This document shows positions 17,863 through 27,781 of a DNA stretch of 64,000 bases, piece after piece. Source of the DNA: Phyllobacterium myrsinacearum (GTDB taxonomy: Bacteria > Pseudomonadota > Alphaproteobacteria > Rhizobiales > Rhizobiaceae); contig NZ_PVBT01000003.1 of the NCBI RefSeq assembly GCF_002980555.1, forward strand, positions 372,001 to 436,000. Reading direction: 5' to 3'. The position numbers and the translations under genes were made by a program. Within the stretch, counting starts at the first letter, position 1; each line of letters opens with the position of its first letter. Under the pieces are notes generated by a model. It was not told where the DNA came from, ran no database searches, and worked only from the letters and a program-made list of their open reading frames with translations.

Positions 17863-20505
17863 ATGCGTCAAGGATATTCAGCCTCCTATGCGATCGAGGA
17901 AAACCGGCACGGGTTGACGACCCTTTTCCGCAGACAGATCCAGATTGTCTGGGGATTGGCGCTGTTTTGCTTCGTTGCCTTTGCCATTGGCAGCCTTGCG
18001 ACATGGAATGTGATCGATCCGAGCTTCAGCCACGCCACGTCCAATCCGGTTCGCAACGCCCTTGGCTATGCCGGCGCGGTTTTTGCTGATCTCGGCATGC
18101 AGTTCTTCGGCCTTTCGACCGTTGTCGCACTCATGCCGGCGCTGTTCTGGGGCGGTCTGATGCTGACCGGCAGGGGGGTCGACCGTTTGCCGCGGCGGGC
18201 GATTGCCTGGTTCGGCGCATCGCTGATGGCGGCGGCCATTGCCGGCTGCTTCACCATCCCCGCAAGCTGGCCGATGCCCATTGGCCTCGGCGGTGTCTTT
18301 GGTGACATGGTTCTCAAAATCCCGGCGATCTTCACCGGAACATTCCCGCGTGGCGGTCTGGCCATGATTCTGGTCGCCGTTCTCGCTTTGCCGACGCTGT
18401 GGGTCTTTGGCTTTGCCAGCGGCCTGACCTATCGTGACAGCGAGCCGGTCGTGGCCAAGAAGTCCGGCCGTCACGTGGCACAGGAAGAGGATTTTGACGA
18501 CGAGGACGAGGATGATGAGGAAAGTGAGGGTGGCCGCTGGCTGGCACTTGGCGCGCTGACCCACTGGTTCCTCAGCATCAAGGCGCTGTTCCGCCGCCTG
18601 TTCGGGCGCAGTGCTGGGCTTTACAGCGGTGCGCGCAGTGCCGCGGCGCGGCACAATGACGATGATCTCTTTGCCGATGCCCCGATGGCACGACAGAACG
18701 GGGCACGGCAGAACGGTGCGCGCCGGGAGCCAGGTTTCTATGACGAAGCGCCGCGCATTGAGGCGCCGTCAATCGACATCGGCAATGATGGTTTCGGGCA
18801 CGAACCCGATGATTATGATCCGATCGCCTTTAGCGAAGAGGATGAGGTGGATGATTGGGCGCCGCAGGCAGCGCCCGCGCGCCCGGCAGCAATACCCGGC
18901 GGCAAGGCGCGGATCGCCACACCCGCCCCGGCTCCAAAGACCGGTGCGCGCATACAGCGCGAGGCCCAGACATCCCTGATCAAATCCGACGAATTTGAAA
19001 TGCCGCCGCTGCATTTCCTCAGCGAACCGAAGAACGTGGTCCGCAACCCCAGTCTTTCGAAGGAAGCGCTTGAGCAGAATGCGCGGCTGCTCGAGGGTGT
19101 GCTTGAAGATTTCGGCGTCAGGGGGGAGATCATCCATGTGCGCCCGGGTCCTGTCGTAACGCTGTACGAGCTGGAACCGGCTCCGGGCATCAAGTCTTCG
19201 CGTGTCATCACGCTGGCCGATGACATTGCCCGTTCGATGAGCGCCATTGCAGCGCGTGTTGCCGTCGTGCCGGGCCGCAATGCCATCGGCATCGAACTGC
19301 CAAACCAGACCCGCGAAATGGTTTTTCTGCGGGAATTGCTGGCCAGCCGGGATTTTGAGCAGACCAAGACCAAGCTGGCGCTGGCGCTGGGCAAGACCAT
19401 CAATGGCGAAGCTGTTATCGCCGATCTGGCGAAGATGCCGCATCTGCTCGTTGCTGGCACCACTGGCTCGGGTAAATCCGTCGCCATCAACACCATGATC
19501 CTGTCGCTGCTCTACCGCATGACCCCGGAGCAGTGTCGCCTGATCATGATCGATCCGAAGATGCTGGAACTGTCGATCTATGACGGTATTCCGCATCTGC
19601 TCACGCCCGTCGTCACCGATCCGAAGAAGGCCGTGGTTGCGCTGAAATGGACCGTCAAGGAGATGGAAGACCGTTACCGCAAGATGTCCAAGGTCGGCGT
19701 GCGCAATATCGACGGCTTCAACCAGCGGGTCGAACAGGCGCAGAAGAAGGGTGAGCGGATTGCCCGGACCGTGCAGACTGGTTTCGACCGGGCAACGGGC
19801 GAGGCGGTCTACGAGACCGAAGAGCTGGATTTGCAGCCCATGCCCTATATCGTCGTGATCATCGACGAAATGGCCGATTTGATGATGGTTGCCGGCAAGG
19901 ACATTGAAGGGGCTGTCCAGCGTCTTGCGCAGATGGCCCGTGCTGCCGGTATTCACGTGATCATGGCAACACAACGCCCGTCTGTCGATGTCATCACCGG
20001 CACGATCAAGGCGAACTTTCCAACCCGCATTTCCTTCCAGGTCACCTCCAAGATCGATTCGCGTACCATTCTGGGTGAACAGGGCGGCGAACAGCTGCTC
20101 GGCATGGGCGACATGCTCTACATGGCAGGCGGCGGCCGTATCCAGCGCGTGCACGGGCCGTTTGTCGGTGACGACGAAGTGGAAAAGATCGTCAATCATC
20201 TGAAACTGCAGGGCGTCCCCGAATATCTCGATGCGATCACGGAAGAGGACGAGGAAGATGATATGGGCGGCGGCCCGGCCGGGACATCCAATCTGGAAGA
20301 TTCGGATGATCCCTATGACCAGGCCGTTGCCGTGGTGCTGCGCGACAAGAAGGCGTCCACCAGTTATATCCAGCGCCGCCTCGGCATTGGTTACAACCGG
20401 GCAGCCTCGATCATCGAGCGTATGGAGCAGGAGGGTATCGTCGGCCCTGCCAACCATGCGGGCAAGCGTGACATTCTCGTGCCGACACAGGACGATGATT
20501 TTTAA
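17863..20505 (+). CDS. ftsK: DNA translocase FtsK
   Basis: FtsK anchors at the septum and pumps chromosome ends apart before division. The 880-residue protein has four membrane helices in the first 190 residues and an acidic, low-complexity linker (about 205-360, with [15 protein letters not shown]). The motor domain has Walker A GTTGSGKS at 532-539 and Walker [11 protein letters not shown] near 665, and a C-terminal gamma winged helix (about 815-878, [17 protein letters not shown]) would read KOPS sites. The ATG at 17863 is preferred over the one at 17839 because GGGCGAGA precedes it. Confidence 0.97.
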   Translation: MRQGYSASYAIEENRHGLTTLFRRQIQIVWGLALFCFVAFAIGSLATWNVIDPSFSHATSNPVRNALGYAGAVFADLGMQFFGLSTVVALMPALFWGGLMLTGRGVDRLPRRAIAWFGASLMAAAIAGCFTIPASWPMPIGLGGVFGDMVLKIPAIFTGTFPRGGLAMILVAVLALPTLWVFGFASGLTYRDSEPVVAKKSGRHVAQEEDFDDEDEDDEESEGGRWLALGALTHWFLSIKALFRRLFGRSAGLYSGARSAAARHNDDDLFADAPMARQNGARQNGARREPGFYDEAPRIEAPSIDIGNDGFGHEPDDYDPIAFSEEDEVDDWAPQAAPARPAAIPGGKARIATPAPAPKTGARIQREAQTSLIKSDEFEMPPLHFLSEPKNVVRNPSLSKEALEQNARLLEGVLEDFGVRGEIIHVRPGPVVTLYELEPAPGIKSSRVITLADDIARSMSAIAARVAVVPGRNAIGIELPNQTREMVFLRELLASRDFEQTKTKLALALGKTINGEAVIADLAKMPHLLVAGTTGSGKSVAINTMILSLLYRMTPEQCRLIMIDPKMLELSIYDGIPHLLTPVVTDPKKAVVALKWTVKEMEDRYRKMSKVGVRNIDGFNQRVEQAQKKGERIARTVQTGFDRATGEAVYETEELDLQPMPYIVVIIDEMADLMMVAGKDIEGAVQRLAQMARAAGIHVIMATQRPSVDVITGTIKANFPTRISFQVTSKIDSRTILGEQGGEQLLGMGDMLYMAGGGRIQRVHGPFVGDDEVEKIVNHLKLQGVPEYLDAITEEDEEDDMGGGPAGTSNLEDSDDPYDQAVAVVLRDKKASTSYIQRRLGIGYNRAASIIERMEQEGIVGPANHAGKRDILVPTQDDDF

Positions 20506-20715
20506 GCGCCGTTACGTAGCATTTTCGTCTGCCCGTCCTGTAACGGGCGCACCGAATGACTACATAACGGCATGATGCAGCGTTACGTAACCGGTGTGCC
20601 CGCCGATGCGTTGCGAAATTGAGGAACAAGTTGCGGTTTCCCGCCGTTTCTCGGCCATAGTCAGGTCAAACTGACCGGGTATACAGCAAGAGAATAAGAC
20701 AGGAGACTGAACATC
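20506..20715 (+). promoter_or_regulatory. ftsK-lolA intergenic region
   Basis: GCCCGT (20531-20536) and ACGGGC (20543-20548) form a 6-bp hairpin without a T-run, a possible weak ftsK terminator. GTTACGTAAC (20582-20591) is a perfect 10-base palindrome, and GTTACGTA also occurs at 20511-20518. No regulator is assigned. AGGAGA lies just before the lolA start. Confidence 0.3.
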
Positions 20716-21384
20716 ATGACAACGACCAAAGCTTCGCTTCGCACGATTGGCACGTTTGCCCGGACATGTGCTGCGGCTTCCGTGGTTGGCATGGGGCTGC
20801 TTCTCGGTGCAGCTGGCATTTCCGGGCAGGCAAGCGCCCAGGCGGCACCTGCCGCCATCAACGGAGCCCAGCAGATCGCCAACCAGTTTTCCAGCGTGAA
20901 GACGATGACCGGTGACTTTGTTCAGTTCGGTCCGCGCGGCGAACAAACCGAAGGCACGTTCTATATCGAGCGGCCGGGCAAGATTCGCTTCACCTACAAC
21001 AAGCCATCGCCGATCCGCGTGATTTCCGATGGTGAATCCGTCGTGATCAACAATCGCAAGCTCGATACCTGGGATCTCTATCCCCTGTCGAAGACGCCGT
21101 TGAAGCTGCTGCTTGCCGACCAGATCGATCTGACCGGCGACCGGGTGAAGTCCGTCAAGGAAGAGCCCGACATGACGACGATCGTTCTCGGCGACAAATC
21201 GGTCTTTGGCAATTCCACCATCACGATGATGTTCGATCCGAAGACCTATGAGCTGCGCCAGTGGACGATCACCGATGCACAGGGCCTGGATACAACGGTC
21301 ATGATCACCAATGTCCGCAAGGACGTGAAGTTCGCCAAGGACATGTTCACGATCGACTACACGCGCATCGCCATGAAGCGCTGA
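20716..21384 (+). CDS. lolA: LolA-like outer-membrane lipoprotein carrier protein
   Basis: This 222-residue exported protein has a long signal peptide ending near ASAQAAPA (residue 43). The mature part starts with NGAQQIANQFSSVKTMTGDFVQ, which fits the LolA/YceB periplasmic fold. Later motifs are GTFYIERPGKIRFTY and LDTWDLYPLSKTPLKLLL. LolA carries lipoproteins from the LolCDE exporter to the outer membrane. Alphaproteobacterial LolA homologues diverge from the enteric type, so the exact role is inferred. AGGAGA precedes the ATG. Confidence 0.8.
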   Translation: MTTTKASLRTIGTFARTCAAASVVGMGLLLGAAGISGQASAQAAPAAINGAQQIANQFSSVKTMTGDFVQFGPRGEQTEGTFYIERPGKIRFTYNKPSPIRVISDGESVVINNRKLDTWDLYPLSKTPLKLLLADQIDLTGDRVKSVKEEPDMTTIVLGDKSVFGNSTITMMFDPKTYELRQWTITDAQGLDTTVMITNVRKDVKFAKDMFTIDYTRIAMKR

Positions 21385-21510
21385 CCGCTTCATCTTTCAG
21401 GGCCGCGTCGTCACACCAATCGCGTGTGGACGAGCGGCCTTTCGATTTTCAATCGCTGCAAAGATGGTCTAGGCTCGCGTCAATCCATTCTATCGCGAGA
21501 TTTCTCCCCC

Positions 21511-22317
21511 ATGCCTTTCTCCGTTGCCACCTGGAACATCAATTCCGTGCGCCTGCGTCTTGATCTGGTCCTGCAATTCCTGCGGGATCACCAGCCGGAT
21601 GTTCTGTGCCTGCAGGAAACGAAATGCCCCGATGATCTCTTCCCGCGCGAGGCCTTCCATATGGCCGGCTACGAACATATCGAGATCAGCGGCCAGAAGG
21701 GATATCACGGCGTCGCCACGCTCTCGCGGCGGCCTTTGTCGGAGCCAGCCCGGGTGGGTTTCTGCAACATTGCCGATTGCCGCCACCTCAGCACGATCGT
21801 CACGGCTGGATCGAAGCGGCTGCGCATTCACAATTTCTACGTGCCCGCGGGCGGTGACGAACCGGATCCGGCTATCAATCCCAAATTCGCGCACAAGCTC
21901 GGCTTCCTGGAAGAGATGAAGGCGATGAATGCCGTTTATGGCGATGGCCACGCCTCGTTGCTGGTGGGGGATTTGAACATTGCGCCGCTCGAAACGGATG
22001 TGTGGTCGCATAAGCAGCTGCTGAAAGTGGTCAGCCATACGCCGATCGAGACGGAGACTTTCGAGGCCCTGCGCAAGAACGGCGGCTGGAGCGATCTGAT
22101 GCGCCATTACATTCCGCCGCACGAAAAGATCTATACGTGGTGGAGCTACCGTGCCGCGGATTGGGCTGCGGCGGATCGCGGCCGCCGTCTCGATCACATC
22201 TGGGGGTCACCGGATCTGGAGAACGATCTTGCCAGCATCACGGTGCTTCGCGAAGCGCGCGGATGGGATCGTCCGTCCGATCATGTGCCGGTCATTGCCC
22301 GGTTCAATCTGGATTAG
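21511..22317 (+). CDS. xth: Exodeoxyribonuclease III
   Basis: This 268-residue enzyme removes nucleotides 3'-to-5' and cuts at abasic sites in base-excision repair. Family motifs are FSVATWNINSVRLRL at the N-terminus, CLQETKCPDDLFP (metal-binding Glu), GDLNIAPLETDVW and the terminal SDHVPVIARF (catalytic His). The start at 21511 fits the family; the open frame upstream to 21424 has no similarity. It converges on the cNMP-binding gene. Confidence 0.95.
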   Translation: MPFSVATWNINSVRLRLDLVLQFLRDHQPDVLCLQETKCPDDLFPREAFHMAGYEHIEISGQKGYHGVATLSRRPLSEPARVGFCNIADCRHLSTIVTAGSKRLRIHNFYVPAGGDEPDPAINPKFAHKLGFLEEMKAMNAVYGDGHASLLVGDLNIAPLETDVWSHKQLLKVVSHTPIETETFEALRKNGGWSDLMRHYIPPHEKIYTWWSYRAADWAAADRGRRLDHIWGSPDLENDLASITVLREARGWDRPSDHVPVIARFNLD

Positions 22318-22326
22318 AGAGTGATC

Positions 22327-22345
22327 CGGCGGCTATTCGCCGCCG
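22327..22345. terminator. Hairpin at xth / cNMP-gene convergence
   Basis: CGGCGGC (22327-22333) and GCCGCCG (22339-22345) form a perfect 7-bp stem around TATTC, covering the stop codon of the leftward gene. No T-run follows on either strand, so it is a possible but weak terminator. Confidence 0.35.
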
Positions 22346-22791
22346 AACAGGTGCTCATACCGGGTAATTTCCGCAATCATTTCATTCAGGTCGGCGGAAA
22401 TCTGGGTGTGGAGCGCAGCGGCAATTTCCGGGTACTCCTCAAGAATACGCCGGAACAGCGAGCGATTGAGCCGGATGACTTCGGTTTCGGTGTCAGCCAT
22501 GGCGCTGGTGAGGCGCTTGGTCTGGGCGATGATCGCCATTTCGCCGAGAACTGCGCCAGGGCCCACACTCTTGAGCACGACCCGGCCGGACTGGCCTTCG
22601 CGAAACAGTGATATCGTTCCCCGGTCGATGACATAGGCGCAATCGGCGGACTGGCCCTCGCGGTAAAGCTCGCGGCCTTCCCTTAGAACAAGACGCTCGG
22701 TACCAAAGGCAAGCAGACGCAACTGGTCGCGGGTGAATGTCCCGAACAGCCCCACTGTCTCCAGAATGCGAATATCATCTTCAATTGCCAT
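22333..22791 (-). CDS. Cyclic-nucleotide-binding domain protein
   Basis: This 152-residue protein is essentially one CRP-like beta-roll: LFGTFTRDQLRLLAF starts it, ELYREGQSADCAYVIDRGTISLF is the roll, and VGPGAVLGEMAII holds the phosphate-binding cassette region. The strict GExxxxxRxA cyclic-AMP motif is only partly matched (GEMAIIAQTKRLTSA), so ligand identity is open. There is no DNA-binding helix-turn-helix. It lies 38 bases downstream of the response regulator on the same strand, so the two are likely cotranscribed. Confidence 0.8.
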   Translation of the reverse strand: MAIEDDIRILETVGLFGTFTRDQLRLLAFGTERLVLREGRELYREGQSADCAYVIDRGTISLFREGQSGRVVLKSVGPGAVLGEMAIIAQTKRLTSAMADTETEVIRLNRSLFRRILEEYPEIAAALHTQISADLNEMIAEITRYEHLFGGE

Positions 22792-22829
22792 GCAAGAACA
22801 GACATATACCTAGATTCACCTGATCGGCA

Positions 22830-23513
22830 TCAAGGAATGAGTTTGTATCCCCCGCTTTCGGTAACCAGTATGCTCGAATTCGATGGATCGTGCTCGATTT
22901 TTTGTCGCAACCGGTAGACATGTGTTTCCAGCGTGTGGGTGGTCACGCCGGAATTATAGCCCCAGACCTCCTCCAGCAGCACGTCACGGGTGATGACCTT
23001 GCCGCCGGCGCGGTAGAGATACTTGATAATGGCGACTTCTTTTTCCGTCAGCCTGATCTTGCCGCCCTTGGCGTCGATCAGCATTTTCTGGCCGGGTTTG
23101 AAGGTGTAAGGGCCGACAACGAAGGTCGCATCCTCACTCTGCTCGTGCTGGCGCAATTGCGCGCGGATGCGCGCCAGAAGCACCGCAAAACGGAATGGCT
23201 TGGTGACATAGTCATTGGCGCCCGATTCGAGGCCGAGGATAGTATCCGAATCAGTGTCGTGGCCCGTGAGCATGATCACAGGCGCCTTGAACCCGCCTTT
23301 GCGCAAAAGCTTGACCGCTTCCCGCCCGTCCATGTCGGGAAGGCCCACATCCATGATCAGGAGGTCGACGACACCATTGCGCGCGGACTGGATACCCTTG
23401 GTCGCATTGTCTTCCTCGATGATCTGGAACTCTTCATAGAGGCTCAGCTGCTCAACCAGGATGGCGCGAAGATCAGTATCATCATCGACGATAAGAATGG
23501 TGCGTGCTGTCAT
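22830..23513 (-). CDS. cenR: OmpR-family response regulator, CenR/OtpR type
   Basis: This 227-residue protein has a receiver domain with acidic residues DDD at 10-12, phosphoacceptor Asp55 (LLIMDVGLPDMDG) and Lys105 (YVTKPF). A C-terminal winged helix follows, with KIRLTEKEVAIIKYL and THTLETHVYRLRQKIE. Sequence, length and the neighbouring cNMP-binding gene fit the CenR regulator of cell-envelope integrity in alphaproteobacteria, called OtpR in Brucella, rather than CtrA. No histidine kinase gene is adjacent. Confidence 0.75.
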   Translation of the reverse strand: MTARTILIVDDDTDLRAILVEQLSLYEEFQIIEEDNATKGIQSARNGVVDLLIMDVGLPDMDGREAVKLLRKGGFKAPVIMLTGHDTDSDTILGLESGANDYVTKPFRFAVLLARIRAQLRQHEQSEDATFVVGPYTFKPGQKMLIDAKGGKIRLTEKEVAIIKYLYRAGGKVITRDVLLEEVWGYNSGVTTHTLETHVYRLRQKIEHDPSNSSILVTESGGYKLIP

Positions 23514-23642
23514 ATGGTTTCCCGCCCGTGCAAAGAAGTGGTTGGAATTTAAGTCGAATTGTTCCGGAAAGAAAGAGGACCGGCTTGATATTGCTTATGC
23601 GGCGCATCAGTCTGACATAAAAATGCTTTTTATGAGGCAAGT

Positions 23643-24176
23643 ATGAGTCGTACAGCGTTGAAAATGATCGATGTTCGCCGCAAGCCCGGCCACCGCAGCC
23701 GCGGACAACTGATTGCCGGCCAGATGGTTTTGCACTGCGCCCTGGGAAAAGGCGGGATCACCGCGTTCAAACGGGAGGGCGATGGGGGAACGCCATTGGC
23801 GCGCATGCGTCTGCTCTATGGCTTCAAGCGCCCTGACAAGCGGGTGATTGCGCCGACCGGGCTCAACTTGCGCGCGCTGCGCCGCGCGGATGGCTGGTGC
23901 GAAGTGGGCAATGATCGCAACTACAATCGCATGGTGCGCATTCCCTACGGCGCCAGCCATGAAACCATGTGGCGCAAGGACGATCTCTATGACATCTGCA
24001 TCGTCATGGACTGGAACATCAAGCCGCGGCGCCGTTCCGGCGGCAGTGCCATCTTCTTTCATCTGGCCCGGCCCGGCTATACCCACACGGAAGGCTGTAT
24101 CGCCCTGAACCGCCGGGATATGGACCGGTTGCTGCCATTTCTGTCACCGGAAACGGTTATCCGGGTTTTGCGCTAG
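23643..24176 (+). CDS. YkuD-like L,D-transpeptidase family protein
   Basis: This 177-residue protein ends with a YkuD-type active site: FFHLARPGYTHTEGCIAL provides the conserved His and the Cys in the TEGCI motif, close to the usual HGC. L,D-transpeptidases crosslink peptidoglycan or attach proteins to it. No signal peptide is evident at the N-terminus (MSRTALKMIDVRRKPGHRSRG), which is unusual for an enzyme acting in the periplasm. The ATG at 23643 follows GAGG. It is divergent from cenR. Confidence 0.75.
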   Translation: MSRTALKMIDVRRKPGHRSRGQLIAGQMVLHCALGKGGITAFKREGDGGTPLARMRLLYGFKRPDKRVIAPTGLNLRALRRADGWCEVGNDRNYNRMVRIPYGASHETMWRKDDLYDICIVMDWNIKPRRRSGGSAIFFHLARPGYTHTEGCIALNRRDMDRLLPFLSPETVIRVLR

Positions 24177-24183
24177 AGTCCCG

Positions 24184-24855
24184 CTAATAGCGGAACCGCC
24201 AGACGGTGGTGCGCTTTACCTCGGAATCTTCGAGGATTCGGGTCACCGGCACCGCATAGACTGCCAGTTCCTCCAGCAGGTTCTTCGGAAAATACGAGCG
24301 GCCGGGATCGCCGACAATCACGGTTGCGCCGCGCGCGGCGAGCGCCGTGAACCACGGGATAAGCCGGTCCGCGAGCGGCTTTTCATAGAAGACGTCACCA
24401 GCCAGGACGACGTCCCAATCATGGTCCGTATCGATCAGATTGTGAATGAGGGTTTCGACCGCGACGCCGTTGGCATCGGCGTTGAGATTGATGGCCGGAC
24501 GGGTGAAGGGGTCGATGTCGCAGGATGTGACACGCGCTGCACCGGCCATTGCGGCGGCGATGCCGACAAGACCGGAACCGGAAGCGAAATCCAGAACAGT
24601 CCTGTTCCTCACCGTATCAGGATGATCGAGGACATAACGTGCAACGCCCTGGCCGCCGGCCCAGGCAAAAGCCCAGAAGGGCGGCGGCAGGCCAATGGTC
24701 GCCAGTTCCTCTTCCGTCCTGTGCCAGAGGTCATGGGCTTCATCGGCCAGATGCAGGTTTATCTCCGGCACATGGGGCGGCGCCTGCAGCGTGGTATTCG
24801 CCCGAACAAAGCGCCGGTAGCGTTCGCTGTTCGGATCAAGCGCCTGCTCATCCAT
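24184..24855 (-). CDS. Class I SAM-dependent methyltransferase
   Basis: This 223-residue protein has the SAM-binding loop VLDFASGSGLVGIAAAMAG (residues about 88-106), followed by VTSCDIDP for the ribose-binding acidic residue and VVLAGDVFYEKPL. It resembles the family of ETFB-lysine/nicotinamide methyltransferase-like proteins (COG3897), and protein lysine methylation is a plausible role. It is the last gene of the leftward tsaD-gpsA-YciI-EVE-methyltransferase run, nine bases after the EVE gene. Confidence 0.8.
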   Translation of the reverse strand: MDEQALDPNSERYRRFVRANTTLQAPPHVPEINLHLADEAHDLWHRTEEELATIGLPPPFWAFAWAGGQGVARYVLDHPDTVRNRTVLDFASGSGLVGIAAAMAGAARVTSCDIDPFTRPAINLNADANGVAVETLIHNLIDTDHDWDVVLAGDVFYEKPLADRLIPWFTALAARGATVIVGDPGRSYFPKNLLEELAVYAVPVTRILEDSEVKRTTVWRFRY

Positions 24856-24864
24856 GACGGGCCG

Positions 24865-25293
24865 TCATTGCGGTGCGGGAACAAGCCCGGCCATGCGGCA
24901 AACTTCCTCCCATTCGTCCGGAGTGACCGGCTGTACGGAAAGGCGCATCGAGGTGACGAGGGCCATTTTTTCCAGCTTGGGGTTTGCCTTGACGTCCTTG
25001 AGCGTGACCGGTTTCGGCACGTCCCTTACCGCACGGATGTCGACGCACTCCCAGCGGGGATCGTCCGTGGTCGAATCATGGTGCACCAGCGCGCAGACCT
25101 CGACGATGCCGACCACTTCGAGGCCCTCATTGGAATGGTAGAAGAAACCCTTATCGCCCAATTGCATGGCGCGCATATTGTTGCGCGCAAGATAGTTGCG
25201 CACGCCGGTCCATTCGGTGCCCTTGGCGCCCGCTTCCTTCTGTTTCTCCCAGGACCACGCGTCGGGTTCGGATTTGAAAAGCCAGAATGCCAT
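24865..25293 (-). CDS. EVE domain protein
   Basis: This 142-residue protein is a single EVE domain, starting AFWLFKSEPDAWSWEKQ and containing WTGVRNYLARNNMRAMQLGDKGFFYHSN. EVE is a PUA-like fold that binds modified nucleobases in nucleic acids. The stand-alone form in proteobacteria has no agreed role; links to tRNA modification have been proposed. It lies eight bases after the YciI gene and nine before the methyltransferase, in an operon headed by the tRNA-modifying gene tsaD. The ATG at 25293 gives the family start. Confidence 0.85.
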   Translation of the reverse strand: MAFWLFKSEPDAWSWEKQKEAGAKGTEWTGVRNYLARNNMRAMQLGDKGFFYHSNEGLEVVGIVEVCALVHHDSTTDDPRWECVDIRAVRDVPKPVTLKDVKANPKLEKMALVTSMRLSVQPVTPDEWEEVCRMAGLVPAPQ

Positions 25294-25301
25294 GTTTGAA
25301 C

Positions 25302-25592
25302 CTATTTGCTGTCTGGATTCTTGATTGCCCAGTTCCATGGGCGGATATCGACCGATGCGAAGAGGCCAGCCTTGGCATAGGGATCGTTTGCAGCGATTTC
25401 CCTGGCGCCGGCGACATCGGCGGCGTCGATCACAACCAGACTGCCGTTGGGCTTGGAATCGTCTCCAAGGAAAGGCCCAGCGAATTTCAGGCGGTCGCCG
25501 AGACCGTTGAGATAGTCAAGATGCGCGGCGCGGGTATCAAGACGCACCTGCAGATGGCCAGGCTTGTCGTTGCAAAGTAAGGCATAGAGCAT
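25302..25592 (-). CDS. YciI-like family protein
   Basis: This 96-residue protein has the ferredoxin-like YciI fold: MLYALLCNDKPGHLQVRLDTRAAHLDYL, then GPFLGDD and SLVVIDAADVAGAREIAANDPYAKAGLF. A conserved His (RAAHLDYL) and Asp (ANDPY) form the putative active site, but no reaction is established for this family. It is part of the tsaD-gpsA operon, 30 bases after gpsA. Confidence 0.85.
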   Translation of the reverse strand: MLYALLCNDKPGHLQVRLDTRAAHLDYLNGLGDRLKFAGPFLGDDSKPNGSLVVIDAADVAGAREIAANDPYAKAGLFASVDIRPWNWAIKNPDSK

Positions 25593-25622
25593 TCGGTTTC
25601 TCCGATACGGACAATCAGATTT

Positions 25623-26609
25623 CTAATCTTCGTTTTTCAGCGGTCTTGCAAGCAGGGCTTCGACCGCTTCGTCAATAGTAATGCTGCGGTCCAGAATGCG
25701 CGCAACCGCTTCGATGATGGGTGCTTCGATGGAGTGCCGGGCGACCAGCTCCGCGGCGATGGCTGCCGTCGCCACGCCTTCCGCCAGCGGCCTGCCGGTC
25801 AGGTCGTCGCCCCGGCCAAGGGCAAGGCCGTAGGAATAGTTGCGCGACTGGGATGTCGAGCAGGAGAGCAGCAGATCGCCGAGGCCGGAAAGGCCCATGA
25901 TCGTCTCCGGCCGGGCGCCAAGTGCATGACCCACACGCCGCAGTTCGACAAAGCCGCGGGTCACCAGCGCCGCCTGTGCGCTTGCGCCAAATCCCCGGCC
26001 GATGGCGGCACCGGCGGCAATGGCAAGCACGTTCTTCAGCGCGCCGCCGATCTCGACGCCGACAAGGTCATCCGTCGAATAGCAGCGGAATGCCGGACCC
26101 GAAAGGGCAAGCGCGATTCGGTCAGCCACGGTCTGGCTTTCGGCGGCAACGGTGACGGCGGTCGGCAGGCCCCTTGCCACGTCGCTGGCAAAGCTCGGCC
26201 CGGACAATGCTGCGATGAGCTGATCCGGGATGATCTCCCTGACCAGGCTGGACATCAGCAGACCGCGTTTGCGATCAATGCCCTTGGCGCAGATGATCAG
26301 CGGCACGGCTCTCGGGATCAGGGGCTTCAGCTCCTCAAGAGCGCTGGCCATGGCCTGCGCCGGAATGACGCAAAGAATGAAATCGCTGCCCGCAAGAACA
26401 CTCGCTGCGTCCGTACTGGCGGTCAACGGCGCTGGCAGATCTATGCCCGGAAGGTAAGTTTCATTGCGGTGAAGCGCGTTGATGGAATGAACACTGGCGG
26501 CGTCGCGGGCATAAAGGCGCACGCTGTGTCCATTGTGCGCTGCCATGGCGCCAAGGGCCGTGCCCCAGGCACCGCCGCCAAGAACCGCAATGTTGTGTAC
26601 GGGGCTCAT
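25623..26609 (-). CDS. gpsA: Glycerol-3-phosphate dehydrogenase [NAD(P)+]
   Basis: GpsA reduces dihydroxyacetone phosphate to sn-glycerol-3-phosphate for phospholipid synthesis. The 328-residue protein has the Rossmann motif [13 protein letters not shown] at the N-terminus, the catalytic Lys in LIICAKGID and [13 protein letters not shown], and the substrate motif near SRNYSYG. Its ATG at 26609 overlaps the tsaD stop as ATGA. The open frame upstream to 26807 lies inside tsaD and is not used. Confidence 0.95.
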   Translation of the reverse strand: MSPVHNIAVLGGGAWGTALGAMAAHNGHSVRLYARDAASVHSINALHRNETYLPGIDLPAPLTASTDAASVLAGSDFILCVIPAQAMASALEELKPLIPRAVPLIICAKGIDRKRGLLMSSLVREIIPDQLIAALSGPSFASDVARGLPTAVTVAAESQTVADRIALALSGPAFRCYSTDDLVGVEIGGALKNVLAIAAGAAIGRGFGASAQAALVTRGFVELRRVGHALGARPETIMGLSGLGDLLLSCSTSQSRNYSYGLALGRGDDLTGRPLAEGVATAAIAAELVARHSIEAPIIEAVARILDRSITIDEAVEALLARPLKNED

Positions 26610-27685
26610 GCCTTGGCTCCTCGACGCCCGGCGCCGATCAGGGGGGCGGATTGCATGTCCAGCGGCCAGCGCGACCGCGGCGCGATATCGAGCGAATCGG
26701 CGGCCATATGCCCGGCCCGTTCCACCCCGGCCCAGGCGATCATCGCGGCATTGTCGGTGCACAGCGCCATGGGCGGCGCAATGAAGCGGAAGCCGTTTCC
26801 GGAACACAGGTCCTGCAGGCAGGTCCGCAGGACCTTGTTGGCGGCAACGCCGCCGGCGACGACCAGCACAGGTTCCTTCACACCGGGAAACCTGGCGCGA
26901 AAACGGGCAAGCGAGCGCGATACGCGGTCATTCAGCGTATCGGCAACAGCGGCCTGAAACGCGGCGCAGATATCGTTTACATCCGTCTGCGACAGCGGTT
27001 CCAGTGTGGTTGCCAGTTGGCGCACGGCCGTCTTCAGGCCGGAGAAGGAGAAGTCGAGCCGTTCCTCGCCCTTGAGCGGCCTTGGCAGGGAAAAGCGGCT
27101 GGGATCACCCAGAGACGCCGCCTTCTCCACCTCGGGGCCACCCGGATAGGGCAAGCCAAGCAGTTTTGCTGTTTTGTCAAAGGCTTCGCCGAGGGCATCG
27201 TCGATGGTTGTGCCAAGCCGTTCATAGTCACCGAGGCCCTTGACCAGCACCATCTGGGTATGGCCGCCGGAAACAAGGAGAAGCAGATAGGGAAAATCGA
27301 TCTGGTCGGTCAGACGGGGGGTCAGGGCATGACCTTCGAGATGATTGATGGCGTAAAACGGCTTTTGCGCCACCATGGCAATGGCCTTGCCGGTCATGAG
27401 GCCGACGATCAGCCCGCCGATCAGGCCGGGACCGGCGGTTGCTGCCACCGCATCCACCTCGTCCAGGGTCATGTGAGCCTCATGCAGCGCCTGCCCGATC
27501 AGCCGGTCGAGCACTTCCACATGGGCACGTGCGGCAATTTCGGGCACGACGCCGCCATAGGGTGCATGATCGTCAATCTGGCTAAGAACCACGCTGGACA
27601 GAATCCGTCCCTGGCCGTTGTGATCGCGCTCAACGACCGCCGCCGCCGTTTCGTCACAGCTTGTTTCTATGCCCAAAACCCGCAT
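26606..27685 (-). CDS. tsaD: tRNA threonylcarbamoyladenosine transferase subunit TsaD
   Basis: TsaD transfers the threonylcarbamoyl group to A37 of ANN-reading tRNAs, with TsaB and TsaE. The 359-residue protein starts [18 protein letters not shown], and the iron ligand histidines are in [11 protein letters not shown] and NHLEGHALT. The ATP-binding LVSGGHTQ and [10 protein letters not shown] motifs of the ASKHA fold are present. The in-frame start at 27724 has no support. It heads a leftward operon and is divergent from hemC. Confidence 0.95.
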   Translation of the reverse strand: MRVLGIETSCDETAAAVVERDHNGQGRILSSVVLSQIDDHAPYGGVVPEIAARAHVEVLDRLIGQALHEAHMTLDEVDAVAATAGPGLIGGLIVGLMTGKAIAMVAQKPFYAINHLEGHALTPRLTDQIDFPYLLLLVSGGHTQMVLVKGLGDYERLGTTIDDALGEAFDKTAKLLGLPYPGGPEVEKAASLGDPSRFSLPRPLKGEERLDFSFSGLKTAVRQLATTLEPLSQTDVNDICAAFQAAVADTLNDRVSRSLARFRARFPGVKEPVLVVAGGVAANKVLRTCLQDLCSGNGFRFIAPPMALCTDNAAMIAWAGVERAGHMAADSLDIAPRSRWPLDMQSAPLIGAGRRGAKA

Positions 27686-27781
27686 CGATGACCCTGACAT
27701 CCTTCGCCGCATTGCCCGTTGCACAAAAGCCCGTTAGTTAGGGCCGGATAATTCAAACTCGCGTAACACGGACTGCGACTA

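Noticed and set aside
18769-20457. Open frame of 562 codons opposite ftsK
   Set aside because: Shadow of the ftsK motor domain coding sequence; low-complexity His/Asp-rich product.
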